Source: Microvenator marinus (lineage in GTDB: Bacteria > Myxococcota_A > Bradymonadia > Bradymonadales > Bradymonadaceae). From it: a DNA stretch of 64,000 nucleotides. The notes beneath the pieces were generated by a model. The model was not told where the DNA came from. It did no database searches and worked only from the letters and a program-made list of their open reading frames with translations. Below, one piece after another: positions 1-8,463 of this stretch (positions within the stretch are counted from its first letter, which is position 1; each line of letters opens with the position of its first letter). The position numbers and the translations under genes are program-made. Location of the stretch: assembly GCF_007993755.1 (NCBI RefSeq), contig NZ_CP042467.1, forward strand, positions 186,001 to 250,000, in the 5' to 3' direction.

Positions 1-1115
1 CGGGTCACATCCAATTTCAGCTCTTCTTTTGAACTGAACTTCCGAGCTTCTCGCTGCGGTCGCACGTCAATCTTCGGGAGCTCGCGAGACCGGGAAACCG
101 GGTCGGACACTTCCTCATCCTCTTCGGGTGGTGCCACGTAGGTTTGTCCCTTGAAGACCAACGGAACCGAATCTTCCTCTTCGCCCAACCCGACAAGCCG
201 CTGAAATTCGCCCGTCATCTCCATATCGGCCTGCCTTGGCAGGAATTTTGCGAAATCTCTGACGGTCTGGAATCGGTCGCTTGGATACCTGGAGGTCGCC
301 TTGCGAATTAGCTTTGCGAACGGCCGCGGCAGATCCGAAATCTTTTTGAAAGGAATCGGTTTTTCATCAATATGAATCTGAGCGACCTGGCTTACATTCA
401 GATTGGAGTCGAGGGGCGAATCTCCCGTCAACATCTGATAGAGAATGAGGCCGAGGCTGTAGATATCGCTCGAAGGCTCGACCTTTTGCCCCAAGACCTG
501 CTCAGGGCTCATGTAGATGGGGGTTCCCACAAACTGAGTTGAACGCCTTCCGCCCTGCGCAAGACTCTCGATCTCATCGTCAGAGTCGCCCATCAATTTG
601 GCGACCCCGAAGTCCAAGACTTTGACCACATCGGCCTGCTCGTTCCGATTCACCAACATGATATTCGAGGGCTTCAAGTCACGGTGGACGATCCCTTGGC
701 GGTGCGCCTCGTCCAAGCTCTTGAGCAATTGTTGTGTGATTCTAATGACACGTTGCGGACTCAAGGCGCCTTCCTGAGTCAACACGTCCTCCAGGGAAAC
801 GCCATCCAGGTACTCCAAGACCATGAAGTAGAGTCCAGAGTTCGTCCGCCCAAAATCGTGGAGTGTGACCGTGTTCGGATGGTGGAGTCGACTAACGATA
901 TTGACTTCGGCCACGAAGCGGTTGGCCACGTCTGGATTGCTATCCACAACCTCGGGGCGCAAAACCTTGAGTGCGACCTCGCGCTCGGTGCCGATCTGTA
1001 CGGCACGAAACACGCTCGCGAAATTCCCCGCGCCTAGTGCCTGAACGACTCGGTACTTGCCTTCAAACACAGTACCGGGCGCGAGCAGGTCCTTGATGTC
1101 TACTTTCCGTGACAT
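1..1115 (-). CDS. Hanks-type Ser/Thr protein kinase, partial (C-terminal end outside window)
   Basis: The minus-strand frame is open from an ATG at 1115 to the window edge, so about 371 residues are visible and the C-terminus is missing. It reads as a complete bacterial eukaryote-like kinase domain: glycine-rich loop GAGNFASV (about residues 28-35), VALKV with the ATP-anchoring Lys50, catalytic loop HRDLKPSN, DFG metal site, and a TPIYMSPEQ activation segment. The domain ends near residue 280 and is followed by an acidic, Pro/Ser-containing linker running off the edge. It should phosphorylate Ser/Thr on unknown targets. Any membrane segment or sensor domain would be in the unseen part. The kinase domain is close in style to that of the kinase at 2842-5076, which suggests paralogy. 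The neighbour upstream on the same strand starts at 1586 with only 24 nt between, so co-transcription is possible. Confidence 0.93.
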   Translation of the reverse strand, partial: MSRKVDIKDLLAPGTVFEGKYRVVQALGAGNFASVFRAVQIGTEREVALKVLRPEVVDSNPDVANRFVAEVNIVSRLHHPNTVTLHDFGRTNSGLYFMVLEYLDGVSLEDVLTQEGALSPQRVIRITQQLLKSLDEAHRQGIVHRDLKPSNIMLVNRNEQADVVKVLDFGVAKLMGDSDDEIESLAQGGRRSTQFVGTPIYMSPEQVLGQKVEPSSDIYSLGLILYQMLTGDSPLDSNLNVSQVAQIHIDEKPIPFKKISDLPRPFAKLIRKATSRYPSDRFQTVRDFAKFLPRQADMEMTGEFQRLVGLGEEEDSVPLVFKGQTYVAPPEEDEEVSDPVSRSRELPKIDVRPQREARKFSSKEELKLDVT

Positions 1116-1139
1116 GTCGCCTCATAAACTGCTGAAGGC

Positions 1140-1586
1140 TTAAGAACTCCACGCCATGGTAGACACGGAATCCTTGCCCGTCCACCCTCTACCGTCAGGC
1201 GCCCAGAGGACCACTGTGTGAGTGCGTCCAGCTTTGAGGCAATCGACCACCACAACTTGTGCGTGCGCGCGCGCCTGGATGTCCCGCGCAATTGCCTCGC
1301 AGTGCTCCGCTAGCCGTGGATCTGGGGTCGCGGCCTCTTCGAGCTCGAGCGTCAAGATTAGGCGAGTACGGCCTGGGGAGTGGAACTCTTCAAGATGTAC
1401 GGGTTGGAGATTGAGGCTCGGGACAACGACGTCTCGATTGAGGGATACGTCTTTGCCAGCGCTGATGGAATAGCCGGGCACGGGCCCCTTGCGGGTGCGA
1501 GGTGTGCCCATGGTTTGCTGCCGCTTCGCAAAGAATGCGGCGCTTGCGCCAAAGGCCCCGAGGCTAATCCAAAAGAGTAGATTCAC
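1140..1586 (-). CDS. Small hypothetical protein with N-terminal membrane anchor
   Basis: A 148-residue protein not recognised as any family. The first ~20 residues (MNLLFWISLGAFGASAAFF) form a hydrophobic helix, either an uncleaved anchor or a weak signal peptide, followed by a basic stretch, so the rest is probably periplasmic or cytoplasmic-face anchored. The remainder is a compact mixed segment including a hydrophobic strand AQVVVVDCL near residue 112. Its ATG abuts the stop codon of the parvulin lipoprotein gene (1587), so the two are translationally linked and almost certainly one transcript. Function is unknown; a role in envelope maintenance is only suggested by that linkage. Confidence 0.7.
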   Translation of the reverse strand: MNLLFWISLGAFGASAAFFAKRQQTMGTPRTRKGPVPGYSISAGKDVSLNRDVVVPSLNLQPVHLEEFHSPGRTRLILTLELEEAATPDPRLAEHCEAIARDIQARAHAQVVVVDCLKAGRTHTVVLWAPDGRGWTGKDSVSTMAWSS

Positions 1587-2762
1587 TTATTTCGGCGCAG
1601 GCATTGGCGGGTGGCCTTTTGGCATTGGCATTGGTTGGCCGCCAGCTGGGTTACCCATAGGCATCTGCATCATCGGAGGAGGGGATGCTTGATACTTTGG
1701 GTTGTCCACAATTGCGTCGGCGAACTTCTCAACTTGAACTCCGTCACGAAGTTCCTTGGTGAGCTTCTCCATAGAGACGCGAAGGTCTTGGTTTTCGAGG
1801 TTGCGCACGATGTCCGACTTAACTTCGTCAAACGTCGTGACCACTTCAGCTTCGCGGTCCACGACCTTAATGACATGGAAACCGAACTCGGTACGGACGG
1901 GACCCACGACATCGTTGACTTTGGCCGAGAATGCAGCTTCGGAAAAGCCCGGGACCATTTGCTTTCGGTGGAAGAAGCCGAGGTCTCCGCCGTTCGGGGC
2001 GGTAGGTCCTTCCGAGTGCTCTTTTGCAAGCGCAGCGAAGTCTGCTCCGTCAGCCTTTGCAAGCTTAAGAACGTTCTTTGCCTTGTCTTCCTGACCTTTG
2101 ACCACATCGTCAGCGGCGCCATTTTCAACCTTGAAAAGGATGTGGCTTGCTTTGACGCGCTCTGGCTTGGTGAACTGAGCTTTGTTCTTCTCGTAGAACT
2201 CTTTGGCCGACGCATCGGTCACGGCGATGTTGTACTTCTTGCGAAGAAGCTTCTTCAGCTTAACTGCGCGAGAGAGGTCGTCTCGAAGTTCGTCGAGCGT
2301 AACGCCTGTCTTCTGGAAGAATTGTTGTGCTTCAGCTTCGCCACCAACCGACTTGTAGAAATCGGCGAGTTCGGCATCCACTTCCTCTTTGGAAGCTTCG
2401 ATCTTCTCGGCGTCGATAGCCTTCTCAACGAGGTGTTGGTCGATGAGTCGGTCAACCGTTTGCTCCTTGAACTTCTCGAGCGCATTGGCCGGAAGCTGTG
2501 GGGCAATCTTAGCGAGCCGCTCGACCTCTGTATTGAAGAGGTCAGCCTTGATCTCATGATCACCAACTTTAGCGATGGGCTTAGTTGCCGACATCGGCAG
2601 CACGACTTCTTTAGGAGCTTCCTCGGTCTTCGCCTCAGGCTTAGCTTCTTCTTCGGTTTTCGTGGGTTCTTCAGCGGTTGGCTTTTCGGTCTTGGCGGTG
2701 TCGTCACAAGCGATGAGGCCTGCAGCAAGGCCAAGAGCGATAAGTAGGGATTTCATTCTCAT
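1587..2762 (-). CDS. Parvulin-type peptidyl-prolyl isomerase lipoprotein (SurA/PrsA-like)
   Basis: A 391-residue exported folding catalyst. The N-terminus is a lipoprotein signal with lipobox LIAC (Cys19), followed by a Lys/Glu/Thr/Pro-rich linker (about 20-55). A helical SurA-N/chaperone-like region follows (about 60-195), then a PpiC rotamase domain (about 200-305) with the typical RVKASHILF start, the NGGDLGFF motif and the FGFHVIKV end. The C-terminal ~30 residues (bases 1587-1680) are almost only Met, Pro, Gly and Gln. Known role of the family: proline isomerisation and chaperoning of outer-membrane or secreted proteins. It is probably anchored in the inner or outer membrane by lipid. 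The first ATG (2762) is preceded by AGGAG at 9 nt; a second ATG lies two codons later. A 148-residue membrane protein follows directly. Confidence 0.9.
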   Translation of the reverse strand: MRMKSLLIALGLAAGLIACDDTAKTEKPTAEEPTKTEEEAKPEAKTEEAPKEVVLPMSATKPIAKVGDHEIKADLFNTEVERLAKIAPQLPANALEKFKEQTVDRLIDQHLVEKAIDAEKIEASKEEVDAELADFYKSVGGEAEAQQFFQKTGVTLDELRDDLSRAVKLKKLLRKKYNIAVTDASAKEFYEKNKAQFTKPERVKASHILFKVENGAADDVVKGQEDKAKNVLKLAKADGADFAALAKEHSEGPTAPNGGDLGFFHRKQMVPGFSEAAFSAKVNDVVGPVRTEFGFHVIKVVDREAEVVTTFDEVKSDIVRNLENQDLRVSMEKLTKELRDGVQVEKFADAIVDNPKYQASPPPMMQMPMGNPAGGQPMPMPKGHPPMPAPK

Positions 2763-2797
2763 TTTCGAGGGCTCCTTGAGTTGACCAGTTGCACGCT

Positions 2798-2826
2798 TTC
2801 CTACCTTCCCCCACCCTTAGAGTCAA
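2798..2826 (-). promoter_or_regulatory. Candidate sigma70-type promoter for the parvulin lipoprotein operon
   Basis: On the minus strand a -35-like TTGACT (2821-2826) is followed after 17 nt by TAGGAA (2798-2803). The -35 matches consensus at 5 of 6 positions and the -10 at only 3 of 6. It lies in the 79-nt gap between the kinase stop (2842) and the parvulin start (2762), which fits independent expression. Weak call. Confidence 0.35.
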
Positions 2827-2841
2827 GCGGACCGTAAAGCG

Positions 2842-5076
2842 CTACCAGGTAACGTAGCCCGGGTCCTTTTCGGGTTTGGGCCCGGCCTCTTTGGCAGGCT
2901 TTCCAGATGTGTCAGCGGTGTCCGCTGGTTCATCGTTGGCCGTGGACTCACCATTTTTTGGGCGCGTAGGCTGGGGCAGGCGCGTAGGAGTAGGGGTCTG
3001 TTGGACGTTGCCGCGCCGGTGGTCATAGAGGCCGATTGCAGACATAGAGCCAGCAACCAAATCGGCAGCGCCGTACGAAATCTCGCGGTTGATTCCAGCG
3101 AGTTTGGTGTCGTTTGACGAGAGGAACCAGTTGGGGTCTTTCCGAAGCTCTCCAACGATGCCGGTGGCAAAGATGGCGGAGAGTACAAGTAAGAGGCCTA
3201 CGCTGAAGACGGCCGATGTTCCGAGGACGCGCATGGCACGGACGGTGATTGGCGTGATGATCTTGAATCTCTCGCCGCTGCCAGGGTCAGTCATCAGGGC
3301 TAGAAACGGCGGGGCGGCCGCCATAATCGCCGCAGCCACCAGTCGCAAGCCGTCCTGAGTGTGAGGAGCGAGCGCCGCGCCAGCCACAATGAACGAGATG
3401 TAGGCGACAACGAGCATGGCAAGCGTGAGTACCGAGATCTTCACCAGGTCAAACGTGAACCCAACCATGGATTGCTCGCCGGCTTTAGACGCGACCGGCT
3501 TTGGTTTTGGAGGATCGACGGGCTTCTCGGGCTCCGGAGGCGCCTCTTGAAACGGTCTCTCGTCCACGGGTGGCGGAGGCAGATCCGAAAATGAGGAGCC
3601 GGCAATGGACTTTCGGAGTTGAGAGCGATCGAGTTTGCTATGCTCAACGGTCGCCTGAAAGTCTTCGAAGTCCGCATTCCGCTCGACCTTGAGCTCCATA
3701 TCGTTGGAGGAGGATTCGCGTCCGAGTTCGTATTGACCCGAGCCCGGTTGAGGCAGGTTTTGCGCAAACTGATGGTTGTGCTGAATCAGCTGCGATTGGT
3801 GCGGATTCGGCATTTGCTGGTTTGGCATTTGCGGGTATTGGCCCGACGCATGTGGGTTTTGCGGGGGCATGTTCGGATAAGGATGTTGAGGCCCTTGCGG
3901 GTACTGAGGCTGCTGACCTTGGGGGTAGGGCGGCTGGCCCGGATAATACCCCGACGGCGGCATCGTTTGCCGAACGGGCTGTGGGTATTGGCCCGAACCC
4001 ATATTTTGCGGCATCTGGTTCGGGTCGTAGTACCCACTTTCAAGCCAGTTTCCACTCGGCGTTTGCGCACTCCAATTGGCCGGTGCTTGTTGCCATCCGG
4101 TGCTTTGCGGCGCGGCCTGCATCATCTGGCTCTGAAAGCTCTGCATGAACTCACCGGATGCGCCCGTGAGCGTGTTTCGTCCAGACCGAGTGGAGAAGAG
4201 GTACTGTTCCAAGGCTTCGGCCATCTGTTCGGCCGATTGCCAGCGGTCGCTGAGCGACTTTGCGACGGCGATTCGCGTGATGTCCTGAAGGAGCGGATCG
4301 ACGTGCTGTAGGCCGGGCAGGCGCAGCGGTTCTGGGCTGATTTGTTGAGTGATCAACGCCATCGTGGAGTCGCCCTGGACGGCCTGCTCACCGGTCAGCA
4401 TTTCGTAGAGGATGAGGCCTAACGAATAGATATCGCTCGCGCCGCTTAGTCCTTCACCACGAACTTGTTCCGGGCTCATGTAGCGCGGGGTTCCGATCAG
4501 TTCGCGCTCACCTTCAGGTAGTCCAACGCTTGTGAGGTCGGTGGTTTTTGGGTCCAGAAGGCGAGCCACACCGAAGTCGAGGACCTTGACGAAATCTTTG
4601 TCACCTTCAATGGAGGTGAGCATGATATTTTGCGGCTTTAGGTCGCGGTGGACGATGCCGTGGCGATGCGCTTCGGCCAGAGATTTTGCGATCTGACGGG
4701 CGAGTTCGGCGGCTTTTTGGCCATTAAAAGCGCCATCGCGTTTGAACGCGTCCTTGAGGGTTTCACCTTCGACATACTCAAGGGTCATGTAGAGGCCGCC
4801 GTCAGCGGTCTCGCCGAATTCGTGAATGGTCACGGTGTTCGGGTGTTTGAGTTTGGAGATGATTTTGACTTCGCGAAGGAAGCGCTCCTTGGCGCTCGGC
4901 GCGGTCAAGCCGATACCCGGTCTCAATACCTTGAGAGCCACGTAGCGGTCCATGGGCTCTTGGTAAGCCAGATACACCATACCGAAGCCACCGCGACCTA
5001 GTTCGCGCAGGATCTTATACTTGCCCTCGAAGATCTGGCCGATCTGAAGGGCGTCTGGTGGTTGTTGGCTCGTCAC
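2842..5076 (-). CDS. Transmembrane Hanks-type Ser/Thr protein kinase with Pro/Gln/Tyr-rich linker
   Basis: A 744-residue kinase. The catalytic domain spans about 20-290: GRGGFGMV (28-34), Lys49 in VALKV, HRDLKPQN with Asp145, DFG with Asp167, and GTPRYMSPEQ. From about 300 to 450 comes a low-complexity linker dominated by Gln, Pro, Gly, Tyr, Met and Asn, with repeated YPQ/GQYPQ motifs, then a charged segment and a Pro-rich stretch (499-530). Three hydrophobic helices follow (about 541-570, 577-596, 613-641), so the C-terminus is membrane-embedded and the kinase is cytoplasmic. The last ~90 residues include a second Pro/Thr/Lys/Glu-rich tail. No PASTA or other known sensor domain is visible. 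It is divergent from the helicase gene at 5170. Family-level assignment is secure; substrates are unknown. Confidence 0.95.
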   Translation of the reverse strand: MTSQQPPDALQIGQIFEGKYKILRELGRGGFGMVYLAYQEPMDRYVALKVLRPGIGLTAPSAKERFLREVKIISKLKHPNTVTIHEFGETADGGLYMTLEYVEGETLKDAFKRDGAFNGQKAAELARQIAKSLAEAHRHGIVHRDLKPQNIMLTSIEGDKDFVKVLDFGVARLLDPKTTDLTSVGLPEGERELIGTPRYMSPEQVRGEGLSGASDIYSLGLILYEMLTGEQAVQGDSTMALITQQISPEPLRLPGLQHVDPLLQDITRIAVAKSLSDRWQSAEQMAEALEQYLFSTRSGRNTLTGASGEFMQSFQSQMMQAAPQSTGWQQAPANWSAQTPSGNWLESGYYDPNQMPQNMGSGQYPQPVRQTMPPSGYYPGQPPYPQGQQPQYPQGPQHPYPNMPPQNPHASGQYPQMPNQQMPNPHQSQLIQHNHQFAQNLPQPGSGQYELGRESSSNDMELKVERNADFEDFQATVEHSKLDRSQLRKSIAGSSFSDLPPPPVDERPFQEAPPEPEKPVDPPKPKPVASKAGEQSMVGFTFDLVKISVLTLAMLVVAYISFIVAGAALAPHTQDGLRLVAAAIMAAAPPFLALMTDPGSGERFKIITPITVRAMRVLGTSAVFSVGLLLVLSAIFATGIVGELRKDPNWFLSSNDTKLAGINREISYGAADLVAGSMSAIGLYDHRRGNVQQTPTPTRLPQPTRPKNGESTANDEPADTADTSGKPAKEAGPKPEKDPGYVTW

Positions 5077-5169
5077 CCGTTTCGCCTTGTGTTTTGCTCC
5101 CTCGAAAGGCGTCGTGACACCTTATCGTTGAGCCGCTAGTGTCTCTCACTCTAACCCAGAGATGTGGCG

Positions 5170-6600
5170 ATGGCAAAGAAGGCTTCATACCATGAACAAT
5201 TTGGTCCGGCGGTTGAGGAACCGTGGGTAGAGTTGTGTTTTGATTCGGGAACCTTGATCATCAAGGGCCTCAAAGACTCCGACTTTGCGCGTCTTGATAC
5301 CAAGGCGTTTCGCTTGAGCTTCGACCCTCGAGTGGGTGTTCATAGGTGCCCCGCATTTGTCTACCGTTCCTTGCTAGGCGAGCTTTTAGGAAAGGGCTTG
5401 AGCGTTGTGGATAGTGCCCGGGGGTATGCGGAGTTTGATCGAGAAGACTTAGTTGAGAGATCGCCTAGAGTTCATCAGGCCGAGGCCATGCAGGCGTGGC
5501 TATCGGCCGGCAAGCGAGGCGTGGTGGTAATGCCGACCGGTGCTGGCAAGAGTCATTTGGCCGTGATGGCGATTCAGGACGTGGCGAGGTCGGCGTTGGT
5601 GGTAGCCCCGACGCTGGATCTTGTAGAGCAATGGCAGCGCCTCTTGAAATCGCATTTCGGTGAGCCAGTTGGCGCGATCGGCGGGGGCACACACGACCCG
5701 CAAGCCTTGACTGTGACGACCTATGACTCGGCCGCCATTCATATGGAACGGATTGGGTCGAAGTGGGGGCTCGTTATCTTTGATGAGGTCCATCACTTGC
5801 CTTCGGATATGTACCGATGGGCAGCTGAGGCTGCGATTGCGCCATTTCGCCTGGGCTTGACGGCGACTTTGGAGAGGGTGGATGGCAAACACGCTGTGAT
5901 TCACGAGATTATTGGGCCCACGGTTTATGAGAAGAACACTCGAGAACTGGCCGGAGACGTGCTGGCGGACTACGAAACCCGAGTGGTCGAGGTGGCCTTT
6001 TCTGAGACCGACGCCGAGCTCTATGCCGCGTCGCGAGCGGAGTATCGGGAATTCGTGGAGAAAGAAGGCATCCGCATGGGCGGGCGCCACGGCTGGCAGA
6101 ACTTTCTAAGGGCTACAAGCCGAAGTAGGGAAGGGCGCCGGGCCTTTAAGGCTTTCCAAAGGCAGAAGCGCCGCGCGCTTGGGCACGAAAATAAGCTCGA
6201 AAAAGTCAGGGAGATTCTGTGCGAGCATCCTGACGAAAGCGTGCTGATTTTTGCGAATGATAATGCCACGGTGTACGCCTTGGCCGAGCTCCTACTCGCG
6301 CCAGCGCTCACGCATCACACCCCTTTGGCAGAGCGCGCCGAGATTTTGGAGCGGTTCAGGGCGGGCAGGTACCGTGCCGTCGTCACGAGTCGAGTCTTGA
6401 ACGAAGGTGTCGACGTTCCCGCGGCGAGCATCGCGATTATTCTTTCGGGCACCGGGTCGGTGCGAGAACATGTTCAGAGGCTGGGCCGTATCCTCAGGAA
6501 GGAAGAGGGCAAACGCGCCATTCTCTACGAGTTAGTGACGCCTGATTCAGCCGAGACTTTTGTGAGCCAGCGACGAAGGGAGCACGATGCTTACCGCTGA
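5170..6600 (+). CDS. XPB/Rad25-like superfamily 2 DNA helicase
   Basis: An SF2 ATP-dependent DNA helicase or translocase of about 476 residues. Visible motifs: an N-terminal ~90-residue region typical of short XPB proteins, motif I MPTGAGKS, motif II DEVHH, motif III GLTATLERVDG, and motif VI QRLGRILRKEEGK. XPB-family proteins open DNA in nucleotide excision repair and transcription in eukaryotes and archaea; bacterial copies are known. I prefer the ATG at 5170 (MAKKASY); a GTG two codons earlier (5164) is the alternative. Its 3' end overlaps the next gene by 14 nt, and that gene is the Bax1-like nuclease partner, which strongly supports the XPB rather than RecG or UvrB assignment. It lacks the long C-terminal extension of eukaryotic XPB. 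Confidence 0.88.
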   Translation: MAKKASYHEQFGPAVEEPWVELCFDSGTLIIKGLKDSDFARLDTKAFRLSFDPRVGVHRCPAFVYRSLLGELLGKGLSVVDSARGYAEFDREDLVERSPRVHQAEAMQAWLSAGKRGVVVMPTGAGKSHLAVMAIQDVARSALVVAPTLDLVEQWQRLLKSHFGEPVGAIGGGTHDPQALTVTTYDSAAIHMERIGSKWGLVIFDEVHHLPSDMYRWAAEAAIAPFRLGLTATLERVDGKHAVIHEIIGPTVYEKNTRELAGDVLADYETRVVEVAFSETDAELYAASRAEYREFVEKEGIRMGGRHGWQNFLRATSRSREGRRAFKAFQRQKRRALGHENKLEKVREILCEHPDESVLIFANDNATVYALAELLLAPALTHHTPLAERAEILERFRAGRYRAVVTSRVLNEGVDVPAASIAIILSGTGSVREHVQRLGRILRKEEGKRAILYELVTPDSAETFVSQRRREHDAYR

Positions 6601-7789
6601 TCTATTGGTTGCACGAATTCGCAAGGACAGACTCTATCCGGGGTGGTTTAAACCGGATGGCGAGGCCTTTGAGCGGGTCGAGGAGCTGGTCGAGCTCTTT
6701 CGAGACAATGTCAACGGCACTCGTTCAGACCTTGATGAGGGGCTTGAAACATTGGTGGGCGCGGGCACGGACTTTCTAATTTGGCGTGGACTTGCGAAGC
6801 TCCTCTTCGACCGCACCTCCTTCGAAATTGCTGGCGATGTCTCGCCGGTTGAAGTCCGGCAGCGCGTCCACGAGTCAGCCGCAAGGGTGTGGCCTTTGGA
6901 TGAGGCTGCTCGGGAGCAGATTCTGAGCGAGGTAGGGGACGAGTTTGATTTGAGTGCGGCGCAGGTTCTGACCACGCTTCACGCGGATTTACCAGAGCGG
7001 CAGCGGGTCTCGGCTTTTGAGGATATCAGCCCCGAAGAGCTTGTGGACGCTTATAACTTGGCGCTAGCACAGGCGGTTCTTTATAAAGCGTCGCACCTTC
7101 AAGTGAGATTTGTAGAGGATGATCCAAAACGTGTGGAAGGTTTTTTTCGCGCTTTGAGATTTCATGGGCTCATGCATCAGATTCACAAGGAAAATGGCGC
7201 TTGGGTGGTGGATATTGATGGACCGGCAACGGTTGTGAGTGGGGCGCGAAAGTACGGCCTCGCGATGGCGGTCTTCTTGCCCACTGTCATCGCGCTTGGA
7301 CAAGATAAGTCCGGGGCGCTGTGGAGTTTGAGCGCGCAGGTTGAATGGAAACGAAACAAAATGGTGCTCTTCGAGCTCGATTCTGCCTCCGGGCTCAAGT
7401 CTGAGAGGCGAATTCGAGGTGTTTGGGTCTCCGACGAAGAAAAGATGTTCGAATCGCGATTCGACCAAAAAGTGGAGAATTGGAGCCTGACAAAAGAGGC
7501 TCGTGTGTTCACCTTTTCGGATTCAAGCGTAATGACCACCGATTATGTCTTGAAGCGAGCAGACGGCGCCAAAGTCTGGGTAGAGATCGTTGGGCATTGG
7601 AGACAAAGCTATCTCGAAAGCCGGCTCAAACTACTCGACGAACTCAAGGAGCCGATTGTGCTCGTGGTGGCCGAGAGGCTTCGGGTCGACAAGGAAAAGG
7701 GCCAACCCGAGCACGTGCAGATGGTCTTCTACAAAGGTGTGATTCGGGTAGAAGAGGTTGTGAAAGCGGCCGAATCGGCGCTGGCTTAG
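6587..7789 (+). CDS. Bax1-like (DUF790) nuclease, partner of XPB helicase
   Basis: A 400-residue protein matching in layout the archaeal Bax1 (binds archaeal XPB) family, DUF790. Recognisable blocks are the N-terminal LLVARIRKDRLYPGW, the central YNLALAQAVLY, IDGPATVVSGARKYGL followed by a hydrophobic LPTVIAL, and a C-terminal PD-(D/E)xK-like core, TTDYVLKR then VWVEIVGHW. In archaea Bax1 is a structure-specific endonuclease that works with XPB to cut near DNA bubbles. The Asp of TTDYVL and the Glu of VEIVGHW are the likely metal ligands; the usual preceding Pro is Thr here. The 14-nt overlap with the helicase gene implies translational coupling and complex formation. Its stop overlaps the stop of the convergent SDR gene. 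I infer a bacterial helicase-nuclease repair module. Confidence 0.8.
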   Translation: MLTADLLVARIRKDRLYPGWFKPDGEAFERVEELVELFRDNVNGTRSDLDEGLETLVGAGTDFLIWRGLAKLLFDRTSFEIAGDVSPVEVRQRVHESAARVWPLDEAAREQILSEVGDEFDLSAAQVLTTLHADLPERQRVSAFEDISPEELVDAYNLALAQAVLYKASHLQVRFVEDDPKRVEGFFRALRFHGLMHQIHKENGAWVVDIDGPATVVSGARKYGLAMAVFLPTVIALGQDKSGALWSLSAQVEWKRNKMVLFELDSASGLKSERRIRGVWVSDEEKMFESRFDQKVENWSLTKEARVFTFSDSSVMTTDYVLKRADGAKVWVEIVGHWRQSYLESRLKLLDELKEPIVLVVAERLRVDKEKGQPEHVQMVFYKGVIRVEEVVKAAESALA

Positions 7790-8454
7790 GTCCCTGCGGT
7801 CACGGGGATTAACGATTTTCGAACAGCTTTAAAGGCGGGGGTTGTCAGGGCAAAGATAACTTCGGCCAAGTCTTGCGTTTTGACCCAGGTATCGTGGTCG
7901 GCGTCGGGCATGTCTTTACGATTCGGTGCGGTGTCGATGATCGAAGGAAGGACCGCATGGACATTGATGCCTGAGTCCTTGACCTCAGCGGCGATACCAT
8001 CGACGAGCGCATTGATGGCGGCCTTTGAGGCGCCGTAGACGCCGACCCCGGCACCGGGCCCAAGCGATGTTACGGAGCTTATGAAGACTAGATGCCCTCT
8101 GCCCGAAGCCTTGAGCCTTTTCAGACTCTCACGGGCTACTAGCACGCTCGATTTGAAGTTCGCGTTAAGCAAGAAGTCGATGTCATCGTTGGAGATTTGG
8201 TCTGTGTTGGAGAACCGAAAGCCTCCTGCGCAATGGACGACGGCGTCGACTTCTCCGAGTTTGTCGACCTCAGTGAATAAGTTCTCCACGGCATCGAAGT
8301 CTGAAAGGTCCGCGCTCAAGTGATGCACCGAATCGGCCTTGGCTGCATTCGGTTCACGATCTACGGCGATGACGCGCCACGAAGCTTCGAGGAAGCGCTC
8401 GACCACAGCACTGCCGAGGCTACCTGAGGCACCGGTAATGATAACGTTTTTCAT
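7786..8454 (-). CDS. Short-chain dehydrogenase/reductase (SDR)
   Basis: A 222-residue classical SDR. The Rossmann glycine motif TGASGSLG is at 7-14, VHCAGG at about 93 replaces NNAG, the catalytic Ser is in FISSVTS, and YGASK supplies the Tyr-x3-Lys pair. It is an NAD(P)-dependent oxidoreductase of unknown substrate. The short length and the segment following the active site (DTAPNRKDMPDADHDTW) recall quinoid dihydropteridine reductases; this is an impression, not an established assignment. It lies 9 nt downstream of hemL on the same strand and is probably co-transcribed with it. The convergent Bax1-like gene overlaps its stop codon by 4 nt. Confidence 0.88.
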   Translation of the reverse strand: MKNVIITGASGSLGSAVVERFLEASWRVIAVDREPNAAKADSVHHLSADLSDFDAVENLFTEVDKLGEVDAVVHCAGGFRFSNTDQISNDDIDFLLNANFKSSVLVARESLKRLKASGRGHLVFISSVTSLGPGAGVGVYGASKAAINALVDGIAAEVKDSGINVHAVLPSIIDTAPNRKDMPDADHDTWVKTQDLAEVIFALTTPAFKAVRKSLIPVTAGT

Positions 8455-8463
8455 AGGGGCTCT

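Noticed and set aside
1611-2747. Long open frame on the plus strand (378 codons) opposite the parvulin gene
   Set aside because: It is antisense to a coding region with clear lipoprotein and PpiC motifs; its translation has no domain signal and is rich in low-complexity Leu/Phe/Arg typical of antisense reading.
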